From assembly GCA_023091665.1 (NCBI GenBank), contig JALJCQ010000007.1, forward strand, positions 62,001-126,000: a stretch of DNA of 64,000 nucleotides, in the 5' to 3' direction. The position numbers and the translations under genes are program-made. Positions 1 to 9,244 of the stretch are shown here, in pieces. The notes below the pieces were generated by a model. That model saw only the letters and a list, made by a program, of their open reading frames with translations, was not told the DNA's origin and did not search any database. This DNA is from Pythium myriotylum (lineage: Eukaryota > Oomycota > Peronosporomycetes > Pythiales > Pythiaceae). How positions within the stretch are numbered: position 1 is the stretch's first letter; each line of letters begins with the position of its first letter.

Positions 1-2503
1 CTTCCATCTCGGTTGGAGGGTTCGGATCATTGATGTCAATAAGCTGGTAGTTGTACGTCTCCATGAGACGACGGAAGAAGATCAGGGTCGTTGAATATTT
101 TTTCAGCTCTATCTTCTCCTCTGGCATGTGATAATCGAAAAGCTGGTACTTCGATATCGTATCCTGGTGATCAAAGTATGCAAGGACTTGGCCGCGAGTG
201 ATGCAGAAACTCGGTCGCGCAAACTCCATCGAGGCTGTTGCTTTACGCAGGGTGAAGTTTGCCTTGCAAAAGCGATGGGCCAGCACATACCCATCGTCGC
301 GTTCCATCATCAGGGAGATTTCCATTGGTTCGTCGGAAGCAGGGGTTCGAAGAAGAGCATCGAATATTGCGAGGCCACACAGTGCAGCCAGAGATCGCTC
401 CGAATCGAACTGACGTGTGGGCTGCTCAATTGACTGCCACACGCTTCCGAGAACCATCAAGCCAGTGTAGATGAAATTCAGACACTTTAGCTGCATCTCC
501 TTCGTCACAGGCTGCCGCCACATACAGTTTGCTTTCTGGTCAGAGGGCTTCGGCACAGGGAGAACTTCAACAAACACCGTGGTGATCAGTTGGATCACTT
601 CGTGGTGAAGAGACACACGTGACGAAGATGACCCGTCGGCAGCGCGGCGCAACAGGGACTCACACAGATTTCGGCACCGAGTGAATGCTGCAACAGCTAG
701 TGGGATCGATGTGACTCGCTCTGGAACATCCAAGAAACTACCCAGGACGGGAACGTTGACGTCTGCTGCATTGCCTGCATAGTGGTCTTCTCGTCCATCC
801 GCTTGTAACAGATCCAGGTTAGAATGAGGAATGAATCTAAGCGTTTCTTCAAAAGAAGAAGCACCAACGCCGTCAGTTTTGCTCGAGAACGCTTTCGATG
901 CTACATCAATCTCTTCCAAGAGCACATCAATGCGTGAGATCTGCCTGTTGACTGAAAGCAGCTCGGGAGTGCTCAGGTTCCCAGCCTTATGGTGACGTAG
1001 AGTTTTCAAGCCCATTTGTTTCACGGCCATCTCAACACACAGGCGCTCTGAGTACGAGAGTGCTTGTACCGGCAACTGGAATCCCTCCCCGTTCCATGGA
1101 AAATGAGCACCAGTTGGGTCTCGCTCAACCAGTTCTTTGCCTTTTGGAGTTAGGATAGAGCCTTGTGCGTCACGCACAATCAGGGTCGGAATGCTCCGAA
1201 GCGCAAACGCCTCGACAAGCGCCTTTCGCGTCTCCACTTCTTCAAAGGGAACGATTAGCCAGTTCTCTACCGGCAGGTCTGCCGTCAGCTTCACATACTC
1301 ATCCTGTTCTTGGTCTACTGAGACGACAATGACAACCAAGTTCTTCTGCTCGAGTCGCAATTTCTCCGTTAGAGCTACCAGCGACTTCGTGAGCTGTTTG
1401 CATTCAGCACTGCCGGCCTTGGCAAAGTACACGCCGGCGACGGCTCCTGGAGCGATGGATGCAAGTGAGTGGCTTCCCTGGAGCGAATCCCTTAACGTGA
1501 TCGAGGCCAGCGCGCGCAGCGCCTTCTCTAGCGCATCCTCCGCGACGCCTTTCGCAGGGTCTCGCGCCACTTCCAGATCTCGCACGAGCCGCTGAAAGAG
1601 ACGGTACCGCAGCTGAAAGAGCACCGAGTATTTGACCTCTTTCGGAGAGAACCCGCCTTTGACAATGCACATGTAGCGCACGGCCTCGAGCACGCTCTTG
1701 CAGTAGCCGAGATTCGATCGCTGCGGCGTGCGTCCCTGGTGAAAGACCTCTGCATTCGCGGGCGCGCTCCACGAGGCCTCGGCCTCTTCGATCGCGAGCG
1801 GCAGCAGCTTGTCGCCGGCGAGCCAGGGCAGCAGCACGTCGTAGATCGTCTCGACGCGGTGGTACTCGGTCGCGGGCTTGCGCATCCAGAGCGAGAAGAG
1901 CAGCGACCAGAACGCCATGTCAAGAAACCGGTGCGCCGGGATATTCGCGATCTGCACAAACGGCTGCACGCGGATCTTGTCGCAGTCGGCGGCGACGGCC
2001 GCGCCTCGGGGCTCGCCGTCGACGGTCGTCGTGTGGTACATCTCGGCGCCGGGGCCTTTGTTGCAGACCGTGAAGCTGTAGAGGTCGGCGTCGGTCTTCT
2101 CGACGACGTAGAGGATCGTGTGGCTCGTGGTCGTGCCGACAAAGCCGCCGGGCACGAGCGTCGGCTGGTGGTCGGCGAGCGCCGCGACAAAGGCCTTCCA
2201 CTCGTTCAAAAAGGCCTGGAACTGCTTGGCGTCGGCGACCTTGGCGCCCTTCTCGGTCCACGCGCGGCAGATCTGCAGCTGCGCGAGCAGCGTCTCGCGC
2301 ACAAAGGCCTCGTGGCGCGGCGCGAGCGCCAGGGCGACGGCGTCGCGCGGCGCGTCGCGAGGCGGCGAGAGCAGCGGCGCGAGCGCGTCGAGCGTGGCCA
2401 GCAGCGCCTGCGCGTTGCCGCCGAACTCGAAGGGCGTGTTGCGCAGAAACGGGTCGCCGAAGACGCCCAGGAAGGCCGGCGCGCGCCAGACGCCGTCGGC
2501 CAT
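1..2503 (-). CDS. Large protein with nucleoredoxin-like thioredoxin fold (3' end outside window)
   Basis: The reading frame opens at the ATG at 2503 and stays open to the window edge (about 834 codons), so the C-terminus is missing. The first 300 or so residues (start MADGVWRAPAFLG) match nothing I can name. At about residues 335-455 there is a nucleoredoxin/tryparedoxin-like pattern: a strand GVYFAKAGSAEC, then VVIVVSVDQ, a WLIVPF segment, SIPTLIVRDAQGS and a closing HFPW. This is the order of a thioredoxin-fold domain. The CxxC active site is absent (AGSAEC stands in its place), so I infer a redox-inactive, structural or binding role. The following roughly 350 residues are helical and conserved-looking but unassigned. 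No intron is needed. The fold is fairly well supported; the function is unknown. Confidence 0.7.
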   Translation of the reverse strand, partial: MADGVWRAPAFLGVFGDPFLRNTPFEFGGNAQALLATLDALAPLLSPPRDAPRDAVALALAPRHEAFVRETLLAQLQICRAWTEKGAKVADAKQFQAFLNEWKAFVAALADHQPTLVPGGFVGTTTSHTILYVVEKTDADLYSFTVCNKGPGAEMYHTTTVDGEPRGAAVAADCDKIRVQPFVQIANIPAHRFLDMAFWSLLFSLWMRKPATEYHRVETIYDVLLPWLAGDKLLPLAIEEAEASWSAPANAEVFHQGRTPQRSNLGYCKSVLEAVRYMCIVKGGFSPKEVKYSVLFQLRYRLFQRLVRDLEVARDPAKGVAEDALEKALRALASITLRDSLQGSHSLASIAPGAVAGVYFAKAGSAECKQLTKSLVALTEKLRLEQKNLVVIVVSVDQEQDEYVKLTADLPVENWLIVPFEEVETRKALVEAFALRSIPTLIVRDAQGSILTPKGKELVERDPTGAHFPWNGEGFQLPVQALSYSERLCVEMAVKQMGLKTLRHHKAGNLSTPELLSVNRQISRIDVLLEEIDVASKAFSSKTDGVGASSFEETLRFIPHSNLDLLQADGREDHYAGNAADVNVPVLGSFLDVPERVTSIPLAVAAFTRCRNLCESLLRRAADGSSSSRVSLHHEVIQLITTVFVEVLPVPKPSDQKANCMWRQPVTKEMQLKCLNFIYTGLMVLGSVWQSIEQPTRQFDSERSLAALCGLAIFDALLRTPASDEPMEISLMMERDDGYVLAHRFCKANFTLRKATASMEFARPSFCITRGQVLAYFDHQDTISKYQLFDYHMPEEKIELKKYSTTLIFFRRLMETYNYQLIDINDPNPPTEME

Positions 2504-2567
2504 GTTCGCTTGCCTCTCTTCTTGAAGGGGGGGAAGAGAGAGAATGGGAGAAGATATTGGATACGTG

Positions 2568-2694
2568 GTGAGGGGTTTTGGGCCAATGAGAGACGGAGAG
2601 AAAGAGGATTGGATGGAATAGAGGAAAGGAGAGAGAGCATTGGTGGAAAATCGAGCGGCAACGACACGTTGAAGCTGCAGGCGTTGGATATGGG
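2568..2694 (+). repeat. Dispersed repeat, unit A
   Basis: This unit starts GTGAGGGGTTTT, has a central ATTGGTGGAAA and ends GCGTTGGATATGG. A second unit begins 154 bp further on, and a related inverted copy lies near 5600-5727 on the far side of the phosphodiesterase gene. No terminal inverted repeats or target-site duplications were found. Confidence 0.6.
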
Positions 2695-2721
2695 ATGAAA
2701 AAGACCGTAAATAAGAGCAGG

Positions 2722-2846
2722 GTGAGGGGTTTTGCACCAATCCGAGAGAATGAGGAAAAGCATTGGGTGGAATAGAAGAAAGGAGAGAGATCATTGGTGG
2801 AAATGGAGCGAGAAGGACAAGTTGAAGCTGGAGGCGTTGGATATGG
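2722..2846 (+). repeat. Dispersed repeat, unit B
   Basis: This is a direct, diverged copy of the unit at 2568-2694 with the same three landmarks in the same order. Confidence 0.6.
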
Positions 2847-3465
2847 AAGACCCGTCCGTAGATAAACGACAGAGAGGGCGAGATGGCTGTCTGTCACCCA
2901 TTTCCAAGGAGCAAACAACAAAGATCGACGCCCTGGGTTGTCCACTACAGATGGCCGGCCATCGTGTCGAGTCGACAGGCTTCTGAGGGCTCCATTCTAA
3001 TACACAATGTCAGCCTTTGGGATGTTCAATACTCTATAGCAATGTAAAATAAAAATGGCAAGTTTCTTGGGTTCGATGGTCTGCGGTCTGTGGCTGCTGA
3101 TGAGTGCTGAGCACCATATTCGCCTTGCTCTCCTCACTTGTCTTGGGAGACAATGGTTCTCTGCAACGAGTGACAAAATATAAAAGCGATTGCGGTATCT
3201 TTTGTTGCAACCATATACACGAGTGACCATCTTCAAGGATGGAGGCCGTGGAAAGTGAGACTACGTACACTAGGACAGCTCGCGAGCCAGTGCGGTCGTG
3301 CGGTGGAAGCGCTGAGATGGTCCACAGCACGAGAGATTCAGGCACCGCATCGAGATTCGTTGGCCCGCCGCGCGTTTTTCCCGTTCCGCAGCTCGCCAAC
3401 TTGGGTCACCAAACGCCTTCGATCCGCACTATCCGACATGGAGCATGATGATACTTTCAATATAT

Positions 3466-3510
3466 ATTTTCATATGGAAATTTGTATAGTACAAACTTCC
3501 ATATGAAAAT
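3466..3510. repeat. Near-perfect 45-bp hairpin
   Basis: Outer arms of 14 bp (ATTTTCATATGGAA and its complement) enclose inner arms TTTGTA/TACAAA around a TAG loop. One A/C mismatch separates the two stems. The sequence is AT-rich within GC-richer DNA and lies in a gene-free stretch. Confidence 0.8.
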
Positions 3511-4088
3511 CAACATCAATCAAGATTTGCGCGAGTCCTTCCCCCACTAAAGTCCCTAGCGCTCCCAACGGCGTTGTTGGATGCCATGAAGTCTTCCTCT
3601 CACTGAACTCTACGACATTTTCCGACTCGAAGCATCTCGGCTAAGTTTAAGCATTCAGCTAAAGCGCTCGCCTAAGAACAAAACCCCAAGCTCTCGACGT
3701 CGATGGCTGACCGCGCGACTGACCTTTTCTGACAGGCCCGCACACAGACAGAGCCGGTCGCCGTAAGCAACGCGACGTCAACAGGGTGCCTCGCGACGCC
3801 ATTGGCCACTAAAGATTCCCCATGTCCTCCGATAGGTCTCACTTTGGTCCCTGAACAGAGGGGGATTCGTCCGGTCTGCCTTTCTCGGAAGCAACACGTC
3901 GGGTCCGTCAAGCCAGGGACGGGGATGTGCACGGCAAGACCGCGAATCTTGCTTTTCTTGGAAGGCACGAGTCCATCTCTTCAACCCGAGCTTCCTTCCA
4001 CCTGGCAGCACATAGGAATGGCCATGGGCTTGCGACAACGGAACGACGCTCGGGTCGTGGGCGATTCGTGCCTCAAGAAGCGAGCTCG

Positions 4089-4102
4089 CCATTCCGCAAT
4101 TC
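4089..4102 (+). promoter_or_regulatory. Oomycete core promoter (Inr plus flanking region)
   Basis: CCATTCCGCAATTC fits YCAYTYY followed by NCAWTTT with one mismatch at the last base. It lies about 55-68 bp before the ATG at 4157. Confidence 0.6.
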
Positions 4103-4156
4103 CCTCTCCGGTCTCTCCTCTCTCCTCCTAAGCCCGTGCTTCTCCACCTCTCGACC

Positions 4157-5347
4157 ATGTGCAAGGTCTGGTACGCCGCCGCGCTTCTGCTCGCGCTCGC
4201 CTCGACGGCTCAGGCCGGTCAGATCTGTGACGATGCGGGTGCCTCGACGCCGGCGCCGGCGCCGTACAAGAACCGCCCGCTCGTGATCGGACACCGCGGC
4301 GCGCCGGGCTACTTCCCGGACCACACGATCGAGGGCTACACGTTCGCGATCGAGAACGGCGTCGACTACATCGAGCCCGACCTCGTGAGCACCAAGGACG
4401 GCGTGCTCATCGCGCGCCACGAGCCCAACATCATCGCGACGACCGACGTCGCGAGCCGCAAGGAGTTTGCCGACCGCAAGAAGACCGTCAAGGTCGACGG
4501 CGTCGAGGACACGGGTTTCTTCGTGAGCGACTTTACGCTCGCCGAGATCAAGACGCTCGGCGCCGTGCAGCCGCTCGCCGAGCGCGACCACCAGTACGAC
4601 GGCAAGTTCAAGATCCCGACGTTCGACGAGGTCATCGCGCTCGCGCAGGCCAAGGCCAAGGAGTTCAACCGCACGATCGGGATCTACCCGGAGACCAAGC
4701 ACCCGACGTACCACCGCCAGCTCGGGCTGCCGATCGAGGAGAAGATGCTCGCGCAGCTCGAGAAGGCCGGGTGGAACCACGCCAAGGCGCCGGTCTTCAT
4801 CCAGTCGTTCGAGGTCTCGAACCTCAAGGACCTGCGCACCAAGACCAAGATCCCGCTCGTGCAGCTCATTGACGGCAACGCGATCGACCCGAAGACGGGC
4901 GACCTGCTGCCCGACACGCAGCCGTACGACTGGACGGTCGCGGGCAAGAAAGAGACGACGCTCGACATGCTCACGCCCGCGGGTCTCAAGGAGATCGCGA
5001 CGTACGCCGACGTCGTCGCGCCCTGGAAGCGCTACCTGGTCAAGGCCGTCGCGAGCAAGGTCGGCGCGGACGGCAAGCAGGTGGACGTCACGGGCGACGG
5101 CAAGGTCACGGACGCCGACTTTAACGTCGTGGCCAACCCGCAGCTCTTCAAGGACGCGCACGCGGCCGGGCTCAAGGTCCACACGTGGACGTTCCGCGAC
5201 GAAGGCTACCGCCTCGCGCTCGACTACAAGGGCGACCCGACGAGCGAGTACCTGCAGTTTTTCAACCTCGGCCTCGACGGCCTCTTCTCGGACAACTGCA
5301 AGACCGCCGTGCCGGCGCGCAACAAGTTCCTCGCGCAGAACCCGTAG
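4157..5347 (+). CDS. Secreted glycerophosphodiester phosphodiesterase (GlpQ type)
   Basis: This 396-residue enzyme is predicted to hydrolyse glycerophosphodiesters to glycerol-3-phosphate and an alcohol outside the cell or in the secretory route. The ATG at 4157 gives a clear signal peptide (MCKVWYAAALLLALASTAQA); the open frame extends 7 codons upstream without another ATG. GDPD signatures are HRGAPGYFPDHT near residue 45, EPDLV followed by a second histidine (RHEPN) near residues 75-93, the IYPETKHPTY strand, and a late HTWTFRDE. Length and order fit GlpQ/UgpQ TIM-barrel enzymes of the periplasmic type. Residues about 310-321 form DVTGDGKVTDAD, which looks like an EF-hand or dockerin-type calcium loop inserted in the barrel. 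It has a single exon and very high GC at third codon positions. Confidence 0.9.
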   Translation: MCKVWYAAALLLALASTAQAGQICDDAGASTPAPAPYKNRPLVIGHRGAPGYFPDHTIEGYTFAIENGVDYIEPDLVSTKDGVLIARHEPNIIATTDVASRKEFADRKKTVKVDGVEDTGFFVSDFTLAEIKTLGAVQPLAERDHQYDGKFKIPTFDEVIALAQAKAKEFNRTIGIYPETKHPTYHRQLGLPIEEKMLAQLEKAGWNHAKAPVFIQSFEVSNLKDLRTKTKIPLVQLIDGNAIDPKTGDLLPDTQPYDWTVAGKKETTLDMLTPAGLKEIATYADVVAPWKRYLVKAVASKVGADGKQVDVTGDGKVTDADFNVVANPQLFKDAHAAGLKVHTWTFRDEGYRLALDYKGDPTSEYLQFFNLGLDGLFSDNCKTAVPARNKFLAQNP

Positions 5348-5855
5348 ACGGACGCTCTTTCTATGTTGTCGCAACACGTTCCTCTCTCTCTCTCTCTTCT
5401 TCTTCTTCTCGATGTGGTGGCGCCGGTCATTGCTCGACCAGCCAGTGGTCCCATGAATGTACTCGCTGTCGCGTCTCACGTCGCAGATTCCTTCTGTCCG
5501 TTCGTCCCTCCTCAGATTCATTCTCAGACTCAGCATCTGACTTTCCCCCCTGACGTCACTTTGTCGTTTTGTCGCATCTGATTCCAGCGCCACAAGTTCA
5601 GCTTTAGTTTTTTGACTGGGCATCGCTTCCTCCCCTTTTCCACCAATCCCCTCCTCTCTCCTCCTCTCATTCGCTGTAAATCCCCTCTCCCCCTCTCCCA
5701 TTCGCTAAAACCCCCACTTCGCCCTGTCGCTCCACCCCTTCTGATTCTGAAACCCACCACTGGACTGGACACCCCCCCCCCCCCCCGAGGGGGTACGTGG
5801 CCGACACCACCAATATGCGCCCACTCGCGAAAATAGCTCCTCCGTGCCTCTCGCC
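5348..5855. other. Intergenic, pyrimidine-rich
   Basis: The region is C/T-rich with a poly-C run near 5770-5786. It includes a third copy of the dispersed repeat (about 5597-5727) in inverted orientation. No gene is seen. Confidence 0.6.
5597..5727 (-). repeat. Dispersed repeat, inverted third copy
   Basis: Read on the minus strand it shows GTGGGGGTTTTAGCGAATGGGAG, then ATTGGTGGAAAA, in the same order as the units at 2568 and 2722. It is more diverged than those two units. Confidence 0.45.
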
Positions 5856-7430
5856 ATGGCCAGCGCCGCCGCCCGCCACGCGCTCGCCGCGCGCGACCTC
5901 GAGCTGCCGCACGTCGCGGCCGCCGTCGCGCGCTGCCTCGACGCCTCGGCGCGCTGGACCATCGAGCGCGCGGCCGCCGCCGGCCACAAGTTCCTCGTGC
6001 GCCACCTCGCGCGCTCGCAGCCGCGCGACGCCTCGCTCGTCATGGACTTTGCGGCGCGCCACGGCCACCTCGAGATCCTCGAGTGGCTCCACGGCCACGC
6101 GCAGCTCGCGCGCTGCTCGTCGCGCTCGATGGACGACGCGGCCGCCAACGGCCATCTCCACGTCGTGCAATGGCTCCATGCGCATCGAGACGAAGGGTGC
6201 ACGGTCAAGGCCATGGACTACGCTGCTGCCAACGGCCATCTCGCGGTCATCCAGTTTCTCCATGAACACCGACAGGAAGGATGCACGAAAAAGGCCATGG
6301 ACCTCGCGGCCAAGCACGGACACCTCGAGGTGCTCGCGTGGCTCGCAGCCAACCGCGACGAAGGATGCTCGCCGCTCGCGCTCGAACACGCCGCGCGCAA
6401 CGGCCACGTCGACGTGCTCCGGTGGCTCTGCGAGCGACGAGGCATGGCCGCGACGCCCGCGGCCATGGCCAAGGCCGCGCGCGAAGGACACCTCCCCGTG
6501 CTCGAGTACTTTGCCGCCAAGTTCCCACGAGTCTTTGAGCAGAGCGGCGCCAAGATGGTCCACGGCGCGATCGCCAACGGCCACGTCGACCTCGTGACCT
6601 GGCTCATCGCCCAGCTGCCCGTCAAGGCGCTCAAGTGCGAGGAAGGCGGCGCGACGTACTCGTGGATGGACGTCGCGGCCGAGTACGGCCAAGTGGGCAT
6701 CCTGCGCTGGTTCAGCGAGCACGCCAACGAGCTGCCTGTCGGCGTCCAGATCGACGGCCACCTGCCTGCCTGCACGACCGAGGCCATCGAAAAGGCCGCC
6801 GGCAATGGCCACATTGACGTGCTGCGCTTCCTGCTCGAGCACGAGATGGTCGAGATCGAGACCGACGACGAAGCCGTCAAGGCGCTCGCGGCCGCCGTGC
6901 TCGGCGGCCACAAGCACTGCGTGCAGTGGCTGCTCGAGAACTTCCAGCAGCACTTTGAAGCGCCGACGGCGTCCACGTCGATCATGGACACGGCCGCGGC
7001 CTCGGGCCACGTCGACATCCTGCGATTCCTGCGCGAGAACAGCGCCACGGCCGCGTGGCTCACGAGCGCCAAGGCCGTGAACGAGGCGTCGCGCCAAGGT
7101 CTGCTCGACGTGCTCCAGTGGGTGCAACACAACGAGATCGACCGCGACGACGACGCGCCTCGCTGGACGCCGCGCGCGCTCGAGATGGCGGCGGCCAACG
7201 GCCACTTGGCCGTCGTCAAGTGGCTCGTGGCGCACCGCAGCACTGACTGCCGCTCGGTCGACGCGCTCAACGCGGCCGCGTACATGGACCACCTCGAGAT
7301 CGCTCAGTTTCTGCACGCGACCATCCGCTCCTCGTGCTCGGTCGTGCAGGCGCTCGAGCACGCGCACGAAGGCAGCGCCGAGGAGACGCTCGAGTGGCTC
7401 GAGTCGCTCGGCGCGCAGGACCGTCCGTGA
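5856..7430 (+). CDS. Ankyrin-repeat protein
   Basis: This 524-residue single-exon protein is built almost wholly of repeats with the pattern A-A-x-x-G-H-L-x-V-V-x-W-L-x-x-H (for example AAANGHLHVVQWLHAH and AAKHGHLEVLAWLAAN). I count about a dozen units along the whole length. Such repeats form a protein-binding solenoid. No catalytic, membrane or nuclear domain is visible. Large families of these 'GHL-WL' ankyrin proteins are typical of oomycetes. The start is the first ATG of the frame; the four codons upstream lack an ATG. The partner and function are unknown. Confidence 0.85.
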   Translation: MASAAARHALAARDLELPHVAAAVARCLDASARWTIERAAAAGHKFLVRHLARSQPRDASLVMDFAARHGHLEILEWLHGHAQLARCSSRSMDDAAANGHLHVVQWLHAHRDEGCTVKAMDYAAANGHLAVIQFLHEHRQEGCTKKAMDLAAKHGHLEVLAWLAANRDEGCSPLALEHAARNGHVDVLRWLCERRGMAATPAAMAKAAREGHLPVLEYFAAKFPRVFEQSGAKMVHGAIANGHVDLVTWLIAQLPVKALKCEEGGATYSWMDVAAEYGQVGILRWFSEHANELPVGVQIDGHLPACTTEAIEKAAGNGHIDVLRFLLEHEMVEIETDDEAVKALAAAVLGGHKHCVQWLLENFQQHFEAPTASTSIMDTAAASGHVDILRFLRENSATAAWLTSAKAVNEASRQGLLDVLQWVQHNEIDRDDDAPRWTPRALEMAAANGHLAVVKWLVAHRSTDCRSVDALNAAAYMDHLEIAQFLHATIRSSCSVVQALEHAHEGSAEETLEWLESLGAQDRP

Positions 7431-7603
7431 GCACTCGGAGCGTTTTGTCGATGTGGTGATCTCCACAACACACGTCGCAGATTCGCGACGATAGAGTGTA
7501 TATGATTGGATAAATTAGAGTTTATAGTGCTATATATCAACCAATAGAAGTTCTCCATCCCTTCTCAGGATCTCCGGATCACTTGCCTTTGGTGGGATCA
7601 ATC

Positions 7604-9025
7604 ATGGAGACCGTGGCGACTGGACGCGTGCTGCGTGTGGCGCTGGCCAGCCGCGTCGCGATCTCGGCGCTCGCACTGGCCACAGCGCTGCTCGTCGAGC
7701 CCTACGACACGTCGGGACGCCTGCTCTCGCCGTCGCTGCCGCCGCTCGCGGCGCTCGCCAACTGGGACGGCGTCTACTTTGCCCACATCGCCGCGCGCGG
7801 CTACGACTACGAGCACGTCCACGCCTTCTTCCCTCTCTACCCGCTGCTCGTTCGCGCGCTCGCGGCCATAATCCCAGTCCAGGATGCGACGATCGCGCTG
7901 CCGCTCGCTGGCTGGCTCGTCAGCAACGCCTGCTTCGTGGCCGCCGCAGGGTATCTCTACAAGCTCGGCGGCCTCGTGCTGCGCCACGAGCCGACAGCGC
8001 GCCGCGCGGCGTATCTGTTCTGCTTTGCGCCCTCGAGTATCTTCATGTCGGCCTTGTACAGTGAGAGGTGAGCGGTTCCGCCTGCTGCTGGATGTGGGGA
8101 GAAGGAGTTGTAATCATGTGTGGTGTGTTGTAGTCTGATGTGTCTGCTGAGCTTCGCCGGGTTATTCTATCTCGAGACCTACCGGAACAAGCGTTCTCTG
8201 TTCTCTTTGTTGATCTCAGCCATTTTGTTTGGTGGGGCATCCGCGACGCGGTCGAACGGCGTGCTACTCTCTCGTACGTTGGCCCTAGTCAACTTTCGGT
8301 GCGCTGTCATTCTGAGATTTTTTTTTCTATTCGACGGATCTCCAGTCTATATCGCTTGGTACCGTCTCTGCGACTCCCCATCACCTATTCGAGCACCGAC
8401 TCGCTTCATAGGCCACTGGCTAGTGACAGCCATCCTTGGAGTGATCGCGATCGGCCCACAGATCTGGTACTTCGTGAACGCCATCCGGCTCTACTGTCCG
8501 GCGCTCGTGCGCTCACTCGTCCCTAGTGCCTCCGACGACACTTTAATCAAGAACGATCGACCGTGGTGTGCATCTACGATCCCCAACGTGTCGGCGATGT
8601 ACATGTTCATTCAACGGGAGTACTGGAACGTCGGATTCCTTCGGTACTATGAGTGGCGGCAGCTGCCAAACTTCCTGCTTGCTACTCCCGTCCTGGTTCT
8701 CAGCGCTTACTCGTTGGCGAAATTCTTCGTGCTGTCATCTCCGCTAAGCCTCAAGGCTTCTTCGACGCCCTATTTTGTTCACTGGGGTTTCCTCTTTGTC
8801 AACGCGCTGCTGGTGGTCCACATCCAAGTCACAACACGACTCCTCGCTGCGTGCCCACCACTTTTCTGGGCCCCCGCAGCATTGTTCTTCTCGGAAGTCC
8901 CTTTAACTAAGGCAAAACACGTGGTCACGCCCGTAAGCACAGCTGGCAAGCTCGTGATCGCGTACTTCCTCGTGTTTTACGTTCTCGGTGCCGGCCTCTT
9001 TACGTCATTCTACCCGTGGACATGA
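7604..9025 (+). CDS. PIGV: GPI mannosyltransferase 2 (PIG-V family), three exons
   Basis: The product is an ER multi-pass membrane enzyme that adds the second mannose to the GPI-anchor precursor. The ATG at 7604 gives exon 1 (7604-8067), which ends in FAPSSIFMSALYSE. A 66-bp GT-AG intron (8068-8133) joins it to SLMCLLSFAGLFYLE, a typical PIG-V junction. Family landmarks are NWDGVYFAHIA, HAFFPLYP, ATRSNGVLL, then IPNVSAMYMFIQ, YWNVGFLRYY, PNFLLATPVLV and a late TTRLLAACPPLFW. A second intron is probable at 8274-8345: GTACGT donor, poly-T tract, CTCCAG acceptor, 72 bp. It is a multiple of three with no stop, so the frame reads through it. Splicing gives 427 residues, retention 451. The removed segment (FRCAVILRFFFLF) looks unlike the family. 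Confidence 0.85.
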
Positions 9026-9244
9026 TCTCGAAGCAAACAACAACGAACGATTAGAAGGCTGACTCCCACTCCAAGTTTTCTTTAAAACGTCATGACGCCA
9101 CGGTGAGGCCGATCGTTGCATCATACCTGAGGAAAATAACTCGTCAAAGCATAAATAGAAGGATCTACCGACGAGGTCCGTTAGCTTGTGAACCATTCAG
9201 TCGTCAAGTGGCCTTATCTCGTTGGCTACGGTGAGGACAAAGTC

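Larger units (their letters stand above)
2504..4156. other. Intergenic region, divergent promoters
   Basis: This lies between the minus-strand thioredoxin-fold gene and the plus-strand phosphodiesterase gene. It holds two copies of a dispersed repeat (2568-2846), an AT-rich hairpin (3466-3510) and the core promoter of the downstream gene. Short open frames occur on both strands but have no family signature, consistent start context or codon bias, so I call none of them genes. Confidence 0.6.

Noticed and set aside
4073..5701. 542-codon open frame antisense to the phosphodiesterase gene
   Set aside because: High third-position GC creates long antisense frames. The plus frame has signal peptide and catalytic motifs; this one has only Val/Arg/Glu-rich composition.
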